NCBI GenBank assembly: GCA_028282505.1
Contig: JANQHV010000671.1
Location: 1-33,809 of the forward strand
From: SAR324 cluster bacterium
GTDB lineage: Bacteria > SAR324 > NAC60-12
Length of the DNA: 33,809 nucleotides
Reading direction: 5' to 3'
A program made the position numbers and the translations under genes. Shown here one piece after another: positions 21,601 through 29,016 of this stretch. The notes under the pieces were generated by a model. It ran no database searches. It worked only from the letters and a program-made list of their open reading frames with translations, and was not told where the DNA came from. Position 1 is the first letter of the stretch, and each line of letters opens with the position of its first letter.

Positions 21601-24600
21601 CACACTTTTTGACAAAGGAAAAAGCAGCCTCTAATCAACCGATTGCAATTGTGATGGAGAAGGGGTGGGAGCAGATTGTTGCTGTGTTGGCTATTGTAGG
21701 TGCTGGAAGCGCATATCTCCCCATTGATCCTTCATTCCCGGATAATCGAATTTTCCAATTGTTGGAATTTGGAAAAGTCAACATCGTTTTGACGCAGGAG
21801 AGAATTCAAAAAAGAATAGAGTGGCCAGACTCCGTTTCGTGCTACAGTGTAACGCTTGACGGCTGTGCCAACGAATCAACAGTTCCCCCGCTTGAGATGA
21901 TTAACCCAACAGATTTAGCCTATGTGATTTTTACCTCAGGCTCTACAGGCATACCTAAAGGAGTCATGATTGATCACCAAGGGGTTATCAATACTATTTT
22001 GGATATTAATCAGCGTTTTAATGTGCAAGCGGAGGATCGTATTTTAGCTATTTCTGAATTGAATTTTGATCTTTCGGTGTACGACATATTTGGTGCCTTA
22101 TCGGCAGGAGCCACAATTGTTATTCCGAATCCCAATGAAAATAAAGACCCTCAAGCCTTACTCCGTTGGGTGAACGAACAAAAAGTGACGATCTGGAATT
22201 CGGTTCCCGCATTTGTACAAATGCTTCAGGAGTACCTTGAAATTACTTCAGGAGTTGCTTGTGAAAGTTTGCGTTTGATTATGATGAGCGGCGATTGGAT
22301 TCCTGTAGATCTCCCTGATAAGATTCGGCAATGCATTCACTCCGTGAAAATCTTCAGCTTGGGGGGCGCGACGGAAGCGTCTATCTGGTCAATCATCTAC
22401 CCCATTGAAAAAGTAGACTCGCAATGGAAGAGTATTCCCTATGGGAAACCGATGGAAAACCAGACCTTTCATGTCCTCAATAACGATATGGACCCCTGTC
22501 CCGATTGGGTTCCGGGTTTTCTGTACATAGGAGGAGCCGGTGTCGCACAAGGGTATTGGAAAGATCATGAGAAAACACAAGAGAGTTTCATTACACATCC
22601 AATAACACATGAACGCCTTTATCGAACCGGGGATTTAGGGTGTTACCTCCCTGATGGGAATATTGAGTTTTTAGGACGAAGTGATTCTCAAGTAAAAATT
22701 CAAGGATATCGAATTGAAATGGGAGAGATCGAAAATGTCATTCGACAATACAAGCCCGTTAAAAATTGTGTTGTTGCAGTCAAGGAACTGGTTGCAGGAG
22801 AGCAACAGCTAGTTGCCTACATTGTTTTTGACGAGCAATATGAAAGATCCGCAGAATCACTGGAGCTTGAATTCCAGAAGATACCTATTTTTCTTAGAAA
22901 CCATCTACCTGTTTACATGGTTCCACAACACTATTTATCGTTGCCCACGATTCCTGTGACTCCAAATGGTAAGGTTAATCGTAAAGTGTTACCTCTGCCC
23001 AAAATCAATGAACGAAGTTCAGAATATAAATCAGCTCGCCATGAAACGGACCAACAACTCATCGAGATTTGGAAGAATGTACTGAGTCTTGAAAAAATTG
23101 GTATCACAGATCGCTTTTTCGACTTAGGAGGACATTCTCTTTCCGCTGTGAGGGTGATATCACAAATCAACCGAATCTTTCAGAAAGAATTTCCAATATC
23201 CCTATTCAATGAATTTGACCACATTGAAGCACTTTCCGATTTGATTCTAAAAAATCAAAGTCAGCCATTTTCTTGTTTGATCCCTCTTCAAAAAGAAGGA
23301 AAAAAAGAGGCATTCTATTTTGTTCACCCGGTTGGGGGTCATATCATGAGCTATCAGGAACTGGCTCGAAACATGGGAAACGAACGACCATTTTGGGGGA
23401 TCCAATCTCCTGAATCCATCAACATTTCCTTCGATACCGTCGAGGCAATGGCAGCTTATTATTTAGAGTGTATTCAAACTAAGCAGCCAGAATCGCCCTA
23501 TTACTTAGGAGGGTGGTCCTTTGGTGGAATTGTCGCCTTTGAAATGGCAAAACAATTGGAACTTCAAGGAGGATCTATCCATGCGTTAGTCTTGATTGAT
23601 AGCTGGGCCCCTTTTTATTCGACGGCACCTGATACCAGTGAGTCGAACTTATTCAACCTCTTTGTCGAAGATCTGCAAAGCCGATTTGGGAAAATTCAAT
23701 TGAATCAGTTGGACCCGTCGCTTTACCAAATTGGCGACAAGCTCTTAAACTTATTCGACGAATTAAAAAAGCAGAAGCACTTACCGGAGGAGACAGAGTT
23801 TTCTCAACTGGAGGTATTGTATTCGATTTATAAAAACAACATGGTTGCTATGTTTCAGTATCGACCTCAACGTATTGAAACCCCAGTGACCCTCATCAAA
23901 GCAGGAGGAAAAGTCTTAGAAAGTTTCAAGAATTATCCCGAATACGGCAACCCGACATTAGGGTGGGAAAAGGTTTCCAATGTGACAACTCATGAGACAT
24001 CAGGGAATCACTACACCATGTTTTCTCCTACGCATGCAGGCAAGTTAGCCAAGTTATTGAATCAATGTTTGAAAAGTCCAATATCCAACAAGAAACCAAT
24101 CGGAAAAAGAAAAAGACCAACCCAAATGGAAATCACATTCAGGCTCGCAGAGAAAGAAGACTGTGAGAAAATAGCGTCATTGAATACCATAGCATCCGAT
24201 GGAATTGTGGAATCCCTCTTTCATGACTTGGTCCCAGGAATGTCGCCAACTGAAGTCATGGCCTACAATCTGCGAAAGGGGAAATATCCTCATTCTTCTT
24301 ATAGGAGCGTCATTGTCGCGTGTGATGGAGATCAAGTAATTGGCATGGCCTTTTCTTATCCATCATCTTATCACGAAATCACAGATGAAATGAGACGCTT
24401 TTTCCCTGCAGAAAGATTAGATCATTTTAATGATTTCTTTTCATCGCGTATTGAAAACACATGGTTTTTTAACGGGATGTGCATCGATGATAGTTATCGA
24501 GGGCAGGGGATCGGTCAACAATTGCAGTCACTCACTGAAGAAAAAGCAATTGAAAATGGATACAATACTATGTGTGGAATAGTTTTCCCTGCTAACACTG

Positions 24601-24722
24601 GGGCGATGAGGTTTCATCAAAGAAATGGCTGCGAAATTGTAAAAAAAGTTGAACTCAAAAAAGATAAATTTATTAAACATGAAGGAGGCTGTGTATTGGT
24701 GAAATGGAAGATCACTCCATAA
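15615..24722 (+). CDS. Bimodular heterocyclising NRPS with embedded MT, terminal TE and fused GNAT
   Basis: A 3035-residue terminal synthetase. Order by residue: basic N-terminus (1-30); Cy4 (30-470, DxxxxDxxS at 168-176, Thr384, Asp420); A4 (498 onward, DLYNLSLIWK, cysteine type) interrupted by a methyltransferase-like domain (about 990-1350, VGAGTG at 1175-1180, NVLHD) before its A10 motif near 1392; PCP4 (Ser1450); Cy5 (1500-1940, motif at 1637-1645, Asp1881 but Asn1852 instead of Thr); A5 (1960-2455, DLYNMSLIWK, cysteine type); PCP5 (Ser2508); TE (2560-2810, Ser2635 in GWSFGG, Asp2662, His2799); a basic linker; GNAT (2838-3035, RGQGIG at 2962). The embedded domain may methylate, or epimerise as its counterpart in PchE/HMWP2 does. 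It should add two cysteines to the ketide intermediate and release the product. The GNAT fusion is unusual. No Shine-Dalgarno is obvious; the ATG follows TAAACGAAT, exactly as at the PKS gene. Confidence 0.93.
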   Translation: MAIKKVKLRKKNKNLIVSSPSGISKVQPDLSNRYQPFVLTDIQHAYWIGRKDVMALGQVSCHAYIEVDRLNLNLERLEKSWNRLIQHHDMLRAVILPSGKQKILKEVPHYSIPVENLRSLEPHQKEEKLMQIREEMSYQIIDMDQFPPFDLRVSLLDENKTRIHLDLDLMIFDAQSLLTLDQDWERFYENPDLEMPAFHFSFRDYILFQEKEKQSDAYKADQQWWLSRLPQIPPPPQFPFKTDPSLVRKPSFQIYKHILNQSLWKNLRQQSSFYEVTPTSVILTLFAEVLSRWSDSSRFTLNLTHFDRKPVHPDVRRLVGDFTSVLLLIFERHRSLPFWKLVKKVQSNLFSNLSHNSYSGVEVIRQMIQQGHLDPGSTMGVVFTSLIGLNSKDSDGNPYQGILGKEPVYLYTSTPQVWLDHQIGIFDDSLQFNWIVIRELFPDQMIDEMFKTYRDLIEAMAKDVSLWEAPLKNILPDDLLLSRQKANQTNFKYSLKLLHQPFFELAVQQPNRPAIFSGRDNQISYSELAQWSFNVAEQLQKEGMKVGEHIAIALPKGMAQVAAVFGVLAAGGVYVPLDYEVPPERFSTICDDAQIQYLLTSGEKKWNGTLKVINLDTIEKQRENPFNCVERELDDLAYIIYTSGSTGKPKGVSIPHRGAANTIADINERYQLEPQDRVFGVSSLNFDLSVYDLFGTFSTGAALVLPEDSLRLEPRHWADLLYHHKVTFWNSVPALFEMLIDHLQYSSLHTTPLKRVLLSGDWIPLTLPDKLHQLSPQTKLSALGGATEASIWSNHFEVEKVEACWKSIPYGFPLKNQQYHVLNHDLEDCPHWVPGDLYISGDGLAQGYWNDSEKTKKSFITHPLTGETLYKTGDIAKYWPNGCLEFLGRKDFQVKIHGHRIELGEIEARLLEHPEIQDAAASVISYNDHPSQLVAYITQTSDVDADFSNRKNIDPVFPALKVDEIPIRQTQQDVHDTALAESQVTPSPEKMKQIRHIVSEVERLSFIAIQKTLRQLKIFEQIGESQTIESILKEAQITSNHRRLIQQWLNILHKEGFLQKIEAVYHCIKAFPDINWLEQQLSSGWGQLEQQELDDWDQLKNLISWLRQGIKQHVPMLQGKVSPLEILFPDGDWQRAESLYQYNPMIEYTSRIAAQAIAQCVQGFQGEESIRIMEVGAGTGGATAYILPLLDSTRVRYLYTDLTTFFTDTAREKFTEYPFLEFSLYDINRSPQEQGYALNSQDIIVACNVLHDAENLGIALTDLRQLLKPGGLLVLIEKTINHTSQMVSGMFIEGLGGANDFEDRRQSAGLPLITAKEWYDELYQSGFKDPVYYPNETSITSEFHHHVIIGWNHFEIETFDEDALKNYLARMLPHYMIPHHILVLQEFPLTPNGKVDRQALPTLGERIQKNIEYVAPKTEIQKKLAKVWKNVLKVDQVGIQDSFFELGGDSLLSIQVVTQATREGYNLTVQDLFTNPTIEQLEKVCQEERENLPQIEVCPDQLHEPFPLTDLQLAYYLGEGNLFSLGQSIAHMHTEIEAQDIDISRFSKVWQKLVQHHDQLRGFITDSGQFQILKDPPEFQIQFHDYSEMKEQDVQTRLNDYRQKIYREGIPTNSWPLFEITIHKVNDSLFYVHYVFDLVLIDSTSLAILFRDFFALYDNPDAELTKPTLSIRDYVLGLDKLKKSQVYATCQSYWMERLDQLPDPPLLPLAKNPDSNTSLDLKMYSRSLSSSEWKTLREMASQNNVTVSSILLCAFAKILSVWSQQTHFSIGLLHSNRIPFHEDVHQLFGNISTTNVLEVGLLKGETFSQFVRRTQSRQQTDLSHSYYNGLEVLAEKNRRREKLEAGMPIVFNNALEVTKGQENAWGKLNYIGIQTPHVYLDCSISEKNGDIQIDWAVQDEIFPEGLIQDMIETNLTLLKDLIQNEESWDKPLVVKLPDYQVSIRNEVNRTHVKRSEQTLPTLFHAKVKEAPGQIALISSEVTMTYGELFQKSNQLAHFLTKEKAASNQPIAIVMEKGWEQIVAVLAIVGAGSAYLPIDPSFPDNRIFQLLEFGKVNIVLTQERIQKRIEWPDSVSCYSVTLDGCANESTVPPLEMINPTDLAYVIFTSGSTGIPKGVMIDHQGVINTILDINQRFNVQAEDRILAISELNFDLSVYDIFGALSAGATIVIPNPNENKDPQALLRWVNEQKVTIWNSVPAFVQMLQEYLEITSGVACESLRLIMMSGDWIPVDLPDKIRQCIHSVKIFSLGGATEASIWSIIYPIEKVDSQWKSIPYGKPMENQTFHVLNNDMDPCPDWVPGFLYIGGAGVAQGYWKDHEKTQESFITHPITHERLYRTGDLGCYLPDGNIEFLGRSDSQVKIQGYRIEMGEIENVIRQYKPVKNCVVAVKELVAGEQQLVAYIVFDEQYERSAESLELEFQKIPIFLRNHLPVYMVPQHYLSLPTIPVTPNGKVNRKVLPLPKINERSSEYKSARHETDQQLIEIWKNVLSLEKIGITDRFFDLGGHSLSAVRVISQINRIFQKEFPISLFNEFDHIEALSDLILKNQSQPFSCLIPLQKEGKKEAFYFVHPVGGHIMSYQELARNMGNERPFWGIQSPESINISFDTVEAMAAYYLECIQTKQPESPYYLGGWSFGGIVAFEMAKQLELQGGSIHALVLIDSWAPFYSTAPDTSESNLFNLFVEDLQSRFGKIQLNQLDPSLYQIGDKLLNLFDELKKQKHLPEETEFSQLEVLYSIYKNNMVAMFQYRPQRIETPVTLIKAGGKVLESFKNYPEYGNPTLGWEKVSNVTTHETSGNHYTMFSPTHAGKLAKLLNQCLKSPISNKKPIGKRKRPTQMEITFRLAEKEDCEKIASLNTIASDGIVESLFHDLVPGMSPTEVMAYNLRKGKYPHSSYRSVIVACDGDQVIGMAFSYPSSYHEITDEMRRFFPAERLDHFNDFFSSRIENTWFFNGMCIDDSYRGQGIGQQLQSLTEEKAIENGYNTMCGIVFPANTGAMRFHQRNGCEIVKKVELKKDKFIKHEGGCVLVKWKITP

Positions 24723-24793
24723 CAATATTTTGAGTAATTAATGGATATTTCAAATCCTGTTGCCTACTGTGTCCACCGCTGGCGGGGGAAACA

Positions 24794-24814
24794 GGGCATT
24801 GGTGTCAAGTTAAG
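24794..24814 (+). repeat. 21-base dispersed element, copy 1
   Basis: GGGCATTGGTGTCAAGTTAAG occurs here and again at 24865-24885. Near-complements lie at 24993-25012 and at 103-115 (TGACACCAATGCC). It forms part of the nested repeat block that fills the gap between the last NRPS gene and the first transporter gene. Confidence 0.75.
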
Positions 24815-24864
24815 GTCTCTCCAAAGGAGCTTCTCACCCATATCCCCCTCTGGAGGAGGACAAA

Positions 24865-24885
24865 GGGCATTGGTGTCAAGTTAAG
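24865..24885 (+). repeat. 21-base dispersed element, copy 2
   Basis: This is an identical copy of 24794-24814. It is followed by the G/C-run palindrome at 24905-24923, mirroring the arrangement of the compound repeat at 24956-25010 in inverted orientation. Confidence 0.75.
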
Positions 24886-24904
24886 AGAATTGCGATTCAA
24901 ATCT

Positions 24905-25010
24905 CCCCCTTTTTCAAAGGGGGCCGGGGGGATTTAGGCTAAAGCAGCAACCTAAAAATCCCCCTAGCCCCCTTTACGAAAGGGGGAACTTGCTTAAGTT
25001 GACACCAATG
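24905..25010. repeat. G/C-run inverted-repeat block with right copy of the compound repeat
   Basis: Two stem-loops, CCCCCTTTTTCAAAGGGGG (24905-24923) and CCCCCTTTACGAAAGGGGG (24968-24986), face each other across GGATTTAGG and CCTAAAAATCC, so the block also folds as one large inverted repeat. The section 24956-25010 matches 46-115 in order and orientation. The whole gap 24723-25267 holds no gene that I can support. Beyond the block I see only a small stem CCGCCAG-TTTGA-CTGGTGG at 25216-25234. Confidence 0.7.
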
Positions 25011-25267
25011 GGGACAAAGGGGGAGGAATTGCCTGCGTAAGCAAGGGAAATCATCTGATATGACATTTAGTGGCATGATGGTCCACCCCTTAAATTCCTG
25101 GCCAGTGGGGGAGATAAGGTTGAGAATCCTTGAATAAACTCAAACTCTTTGATGATGAGATGGAGCCTTTGAGGCGACCCATAAAATTAGCCTTTGAGGT
25201 GTTCACAATTATAAGCCGCCAGTTTGACTGGTGGTCATTTAACTACGAATGAAATTATTAAAACCCA

Positions 25268-27058
25268 ATGAAAAAAATTAAAAATAAACCCAAGACAGGG
25301 ATCTTTCGTCTGATTGAAATTGCTGGAACGAAACGATATTGGCTGTTGATGTCAATGTTATTCGCGGTTCTAGCAACCTTCGTTCAGTTTGTTCCCATTG
25401 TGACGGTGTACTTGATTCTTGCTGAACTGGCTTCTCATGCGACTGAACTGGATAAAATTGATCGAAAGCTGCTGTTTAAGCTCGGCTATATTAGTTTAGG
25501 ATCGGTCGCGGCATTTGGTGGCTTATTGTATATCGCATTGATGCTCTCTCATATTGCAGCGTTTAATATTTTGTATGAGATCAGAGTCAAACTCGCCGAA
25601 AAGATGACCAAACTCTCCATGGGATACTTCACAAAAAGCACAAGCGGCAAAATCAAAAAGGTCATGATGGAAGATGTTGAGCAAATTGAATTATTTGTGG
25701 CCCATCATATTCCTGATATCACTAGCGCAATTGCATTTCCGTTGATCATGATCGGCTACCTCTTTTATGTAGATTGGCGCTTGGCTATTGTCACCCTGCT
25801 TCCTCTTCCGCTGTCGTTGCTGGTCATAGTCAACATGTTATCTCGGGTCGATCTTGCTCGAAAATATCATGACTGCTTAGAAAATATGAATTCAACCGTG
25901 ACTGAGTATGTCAGAGGAATGCCGGTTGTCAAAATATTTGGGTCAATCGACACATCCTTTCAAAAATTACAGCAGTCTGTTTTTGCCTTTCGCGATTTTT
26001 CAAAAAAAGTTTCCATTGACTCTTCAACAATGTATCCCGGGTTTTTAACGATAGCGTCTTCATCCTTGCTCTTCATTATCCCTTCATCCGTTTTCCTGCT
26101 TTTATATAAAGAAGCCTATCATCAGTTTTTGCCGACGGTGTTTCTTTTTTTGATTGTTGGGGGAGGTTTATTCTTCCCTCTTTTGAAACTGCTTTATATG
26201 GGAGCGCAATTACAACAGATTCGTGTTGGGATGGATCGGATAGACGAGCTTTTAAACAAAAAAGAGATCATAGAAGTTGAAGAAGAGAAATCGCCACGAG
26301 ACGCTTCATTAATATTTGATTCGGTTTCTTTCTCTTATGAAGAACAAACCGTTTTAGACCAAATCTCCTTTACAGCGTCACCTAATACCGTTACGGCTCT
26401 TGTTGGTCCTTCGGGGGCGGGAAAAACCACTGTTGGGATGCTGGCTGCTCGTTTTTGGGACGTGCAGGCAGGATCGATTCGCATCGGAGGCGTTGATCTG
26501 AAAGAGATGAAAATAGAGTCATTGATGGATCATGTGTCTTTTGTTTTTCAAGACAACAATCTGTTTTTTGATACCATTGAAGCAAACATCCGTATGGGAA
26601 ACACACAAGCCTCTCACAACGATGTGATGGAAGCAGCCAAAGCGGCACAATGCCATGAGTTTATTGAGGCACTTCCGCAAGGTTACCAAACTAAAGTCGG
26701 AGAGGGAGGAGTTTATGTGTCAGGTGGTGAGCAACAACGAATCGGCATCGCTCGGGTTATCCTCAAAAACACGCCGATCGTTGTTTTGGATGAAGCAACA
26801 GCATTTGCTGATCCGGAAAATGAAAAAAAGATACTAGAGGCATTTGCCCATTTAGTTCATGACAAAACGGTCCTTGTCATTGCTCATCGGCTGTCGACGA
26901 TCACTAATGCAGATCAAATTTTAGTTGTTGATCGAGGAAGAATTGTACAACGCGGGAAACATCAAGAACTGCTGGGCATCAACGGCTTGTATCAAACCAT
27001 GTGGGAAACTTATACTCGGTCACGAGAATGGGCTATTGAGAAAAAAAGAGAGGTTTAG
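25268..27058 (+). CDS. ABC half-transporter (exporter fold), YbtP-like
   Basis: A 596-residue fusion of a membrane domain and an ATPase. The N-terminal part (about 20-320) has several long hydrophobic stretches typical of a six-helix type IV ABC core. The C-terminal ATPase shows Walker A GPSGAGKTT (380-388), Q-loop FVFQD, signature VSGGEQQR (484-491), Walker B IVVLDEA near 505 and the switch His in AHRLST near 540. The D-loop reads AFAD where SALD/SLD is usual. Its stop abuts the ATG of the next gene (TAGATG), so the two subunits are made together and probably form a heterodimer. In yersiniabactin and pyochelin systems such pairs lie beside the synthetases and, despite the exporter fold, YbtP/YbtQ take up the metal-loaded product. 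Here the direction is not settled by sequence. The start ATG has no strong Shine-Dalgarno site. Family secure; substrate inferred. Confidence 0.9.
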   Translation: MKKIKNKPKTGIFRLIEIAGTKRYWLLMSMLFAVLATFVQFVPIVTVYLILAELASHATELDKIDRKLLFKLGYISLGSVAAFGGLLYIALMLSHIAAFNILYEIRVKLAEKMTKLSMGYFTKSTSGKIKKVMMEDVEQIELFVAHHIPDITSAIAFPLIMIGYLFYVDWRLAIVTLLPLPLSLLVIVNMLSRVDLARKYHDCLENMNSTVTEYVRGMPVVKIFGSIDTSFQKLQQSVFAFRDFSKKVSIDSSTMYPGFLTIASSSLLFIIPSSVFLLLYKEAYHQFLPTVFLFLIVGGGLFFPLLKLLYMGAQLQQIRVGMDRIDELLNKKEIIEVEEEKSPRDASLIFDSVSFSYEEQTVLDQISFTASPNTVTALVGPSGAGKTTVGMLAARFWDVQAGSIRIGGVDLKEMKIESLMDHVSFVFQDNNLFFDTIEANIRMGNTQASHNDVMEAAKAAQCHEFIEALPQGYQTKVGEGGVYVSGGEQQRIGIARVILKNTPIVVLDEATAFADPENEKKILEAFAHLVHDKTVLVIAHRLSTITNADQILVVDRGRIVQRGKHQELLGINGLYQTMWETYTRSREWAIEKKREV

Positions 27059-28804
27059 ATGAAAATATTATCCATCATGGATATAGTGACAATGGGGGAT
27101 GCTCGAAGGATCCGCCCGATAATCCTTTGGACTATGCTGGAGTATGCAGTACGTGGGGTTCCTTATGGGATATTGCTTACGGTTGTATGGGAATTGTTTA
27201 AACCTTTGCAGAATCCGGGTACAGAACTGAATGTAATGATCATCATTGGTCTTTGTATAGCACTGCTCGTGTCATTGATCCTATTATTTATCGTTAGTAA
27301 AATAGCATTTTACAAAAATTTTTGTGAGGGATACGATATCGGAGCCGAAGGGAGACTCCATATTGGTCAACATCTTCGGAAAATGCCAATGAGCTTTTTT
27401 AACTCACATGACCCGGGAAGCATTGGCTCCTATCTCATCAGAGACTATGGCAATATTGAATACGTTTTGACCCATATCCTTCCTCAACTGGTGGGTTCTG
27501 TCGTCATGCCTTTGGTATTACTCATTTTCCTGGCTTTTCAAAGTTGGCAGCTTGCCCTCATATCGGCTTTGGTGATTCCGTTGGCCCTGCCATTGAGCAA
27601 ATTGTCAAAGCTGATCATCGTTTATTTTGGTAAAAAACACCATAAAGCCCAGATAGACGCATCTTCCCGAACGTTAGAGTATATTTACGGGATACGGGAT
27701 ATCAAAGCGTTCAACTTAACTGGAGTTCGTTTTGATCGGATGGAAAAAACCTTCCGTCATTTAAAATCGATGAGCATCAAATTAGAAGCCGGCTCGGGAC
27801 CTACCGTCATCTTCGGTAATTTTGTTTTACACGGAGGATTCACGCTCATCATTTTGTTTGGTCTTACTTTTCTATTCAAGGGATCTCTTCCGTTACCCGT
27901 TTATATCACTTTTTTAATTTTAGGCGCTCGGGTCTATGAACCTCTGCTCCAGGCATTGATATTTACTGCAATGCTTAATTATTACGAAGTTGGCATCAAT
28001 CGTATTGAAAATTTAAGAAACACTCCTATTTTAACGGGAGAAGAGAACACTGATAAACCTCACAAATTTGATATTGAATTTGTAAATTGTTCATTCCGGT
28101 ATCACGAAAGAAATGTCCTTGATCATGTCAGCTTTCAAATTCCTGAAAACTCTCTCTGTGCTTTAGTGGGTCCTTCAGGTGCCGGTAAAACCACGATTAC
28201 CCGTATCATTGCACGGTTTTGGGATGTTACGGAAGGAGTTGTCAAAATTGGGGGCAAGGACATCAAAACCTACCATCCTGATGATTTATTGGCCTCGATT
28301 TCTGTCGTTTTTCAGGATGTTTACCTTTTTAATGATTCCATTTTGAATAACATTAGACTTGGGCGACAAAGCGCATCGTTGGAAGACATTGTTGAAGCGA
28401 GTAAAAAAGCACGCTGTCATGAATTTATCGAATCACTTCCTCAAGGTTATGAAACCATTGTTGGAGAAGGAGGATCGACCTTATCCGGTGGTGAAAAACA
28501 GAGAATTTCCATTGCACGAGCGATTTTGAAGGACGCTCCTATTATTTTGTTGGATGAAGCGACAGCTTCTCTGGACCCGGAAAATGAACTCTACCTTCAA
28601 GAAGCCCTCAGTGATCTGATTCGAGATAAAACAGTCGTCGTTATCGCTCATCGGTTGAACACCGTTGTTCGTGCAGATTGTATTTTTGTTTTGGACGGAG
28701 GAACGGTGATTGAACAAGGCACCCATGAACAATTACTTGATAAAAATGGGTTGTATCAACATATGTGGAGCGAGCAACAGAGTGTGCGAGGGTGGAAATT
28801 TTAA
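27059..28804 (+). CDS. ABC half-transporter (exporter fold), YbtQ-like partner
   Basis: A 581-residue half-transporter starting immediately after the stop of the previous gene. Hydrophobic segments occupy roughly residues 20-300. The ATPase has Walker A GPSGAGKTT near 372, Q-loop VVFQD, canonical signature LSGGEKQR near 477, Walker B IILLDEA near 497, a canonical D-loop ASLD and AHRLNT near 532. Its ATPase motifs are canonical, while the partner deviates in the D-loop, so the dimer may have unequal ATP sites. It should act at the inner membrane on the product of the adjacent synthetases, for import of metal complexes (as YbtQ) or for export. No TonB receptor, periplasmic protein or MFS exporter is visible next to it. 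No clear terminator follows; a stem-loop at 28873-28910 lacks a T-run. Confidence 0.9.
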   Translation: MKILSIMDIVTMGDARRIRPIILWTMLEYAVRGVPYGILLTVVWELFKPLQNPGTELNVMIIIGLCIALLVSLILLFIVSKIAFYKNFCEGYDIGAEGRLHIGQHLRKMPMSFFNSHDPGSIGSYLIRDYGNIEYVLTHILPQLVGSVVMPLVLLIFLAFQSWQLALISALVIPLALPLSKLSKLIIVYFGKKHHKAQIDASSRTLEYIYGIRDIKAFNLTGVRFDRMEKTFRHLKSMSIKLEAGSGPTVIFGNFVLHGGFTLIILFGLTFLFKGSLPLPVYITFLILGARVYEPLLQALIFTAMLNYYEVGINRIENLRNTPILTGEENTDKPHKFDIEFVNCSFRYHERNVLDHVSFQIPENSLCALVGPSGAGKTTITRIIARFWDVTEGVVKIGGKDIKTYHPDDLLASISVVFQDVYLFNDSILNNIRLGRQSASLEDIVEASKKARCHEFIESLPQGYETIVGEGGSTLSGGEKQRISIARAILKDAPIILLDEATASLDPENELYLQEALSDLIRDKTVVVIAHRLNTVVRADCIFVLDGGTVIEQGTHEQLLDKNGLYQHMWSEQQSVRGWKF

Positions 28805-28872
28805 TTGGCACCTAGATAAATAGCGAAGGGCTGAAAGGATAGTCGTCCACATCACCAACCTGGAATCTTCCA

Positions 28873-28910
28873 TATAGCATAAAAAATTCGAATTATTTGA
28901 ATTTGCTATA
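28873..28910. repeat. Inverted repeat downstream of the transporter genes
   Basis: TATAGCA (28873-28879) pairs with TGCTATA (28904-28910), and the AT-rich interior can extend the pairing through AATTC and GAATT. It may end transcripts from either side, but no T-run follows, so a terminator call is uncertain. The 212 bases between 28804 and 29017 contain nothing else that I recognise. Confidence 0.4.
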
Positions 28911-29016
28911 AACTAGCGAAAAAGCGCAGGGTTCTAGGTCTGTATGAGTGTGTTTGTTGGCAGTTGTTTTCTTGAATTTATATGTATGACTGTGATGAAA
29001 AACTTAGAAAAAGAGC

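Noticed and set aside
24126-24722. GNAT as a separate gene starting at the internal ATG
   Set aside because: The frame is continuous with the thioesterase, there is no stop between them and no good Shine-Dalgarno site before the ATG; a fusion is the simpler reading.
24794-25010. CRISPR array
   Set aside because: Repeats are few, palindromic, in both orientations and unevenly spaced, and no cas gene is present.
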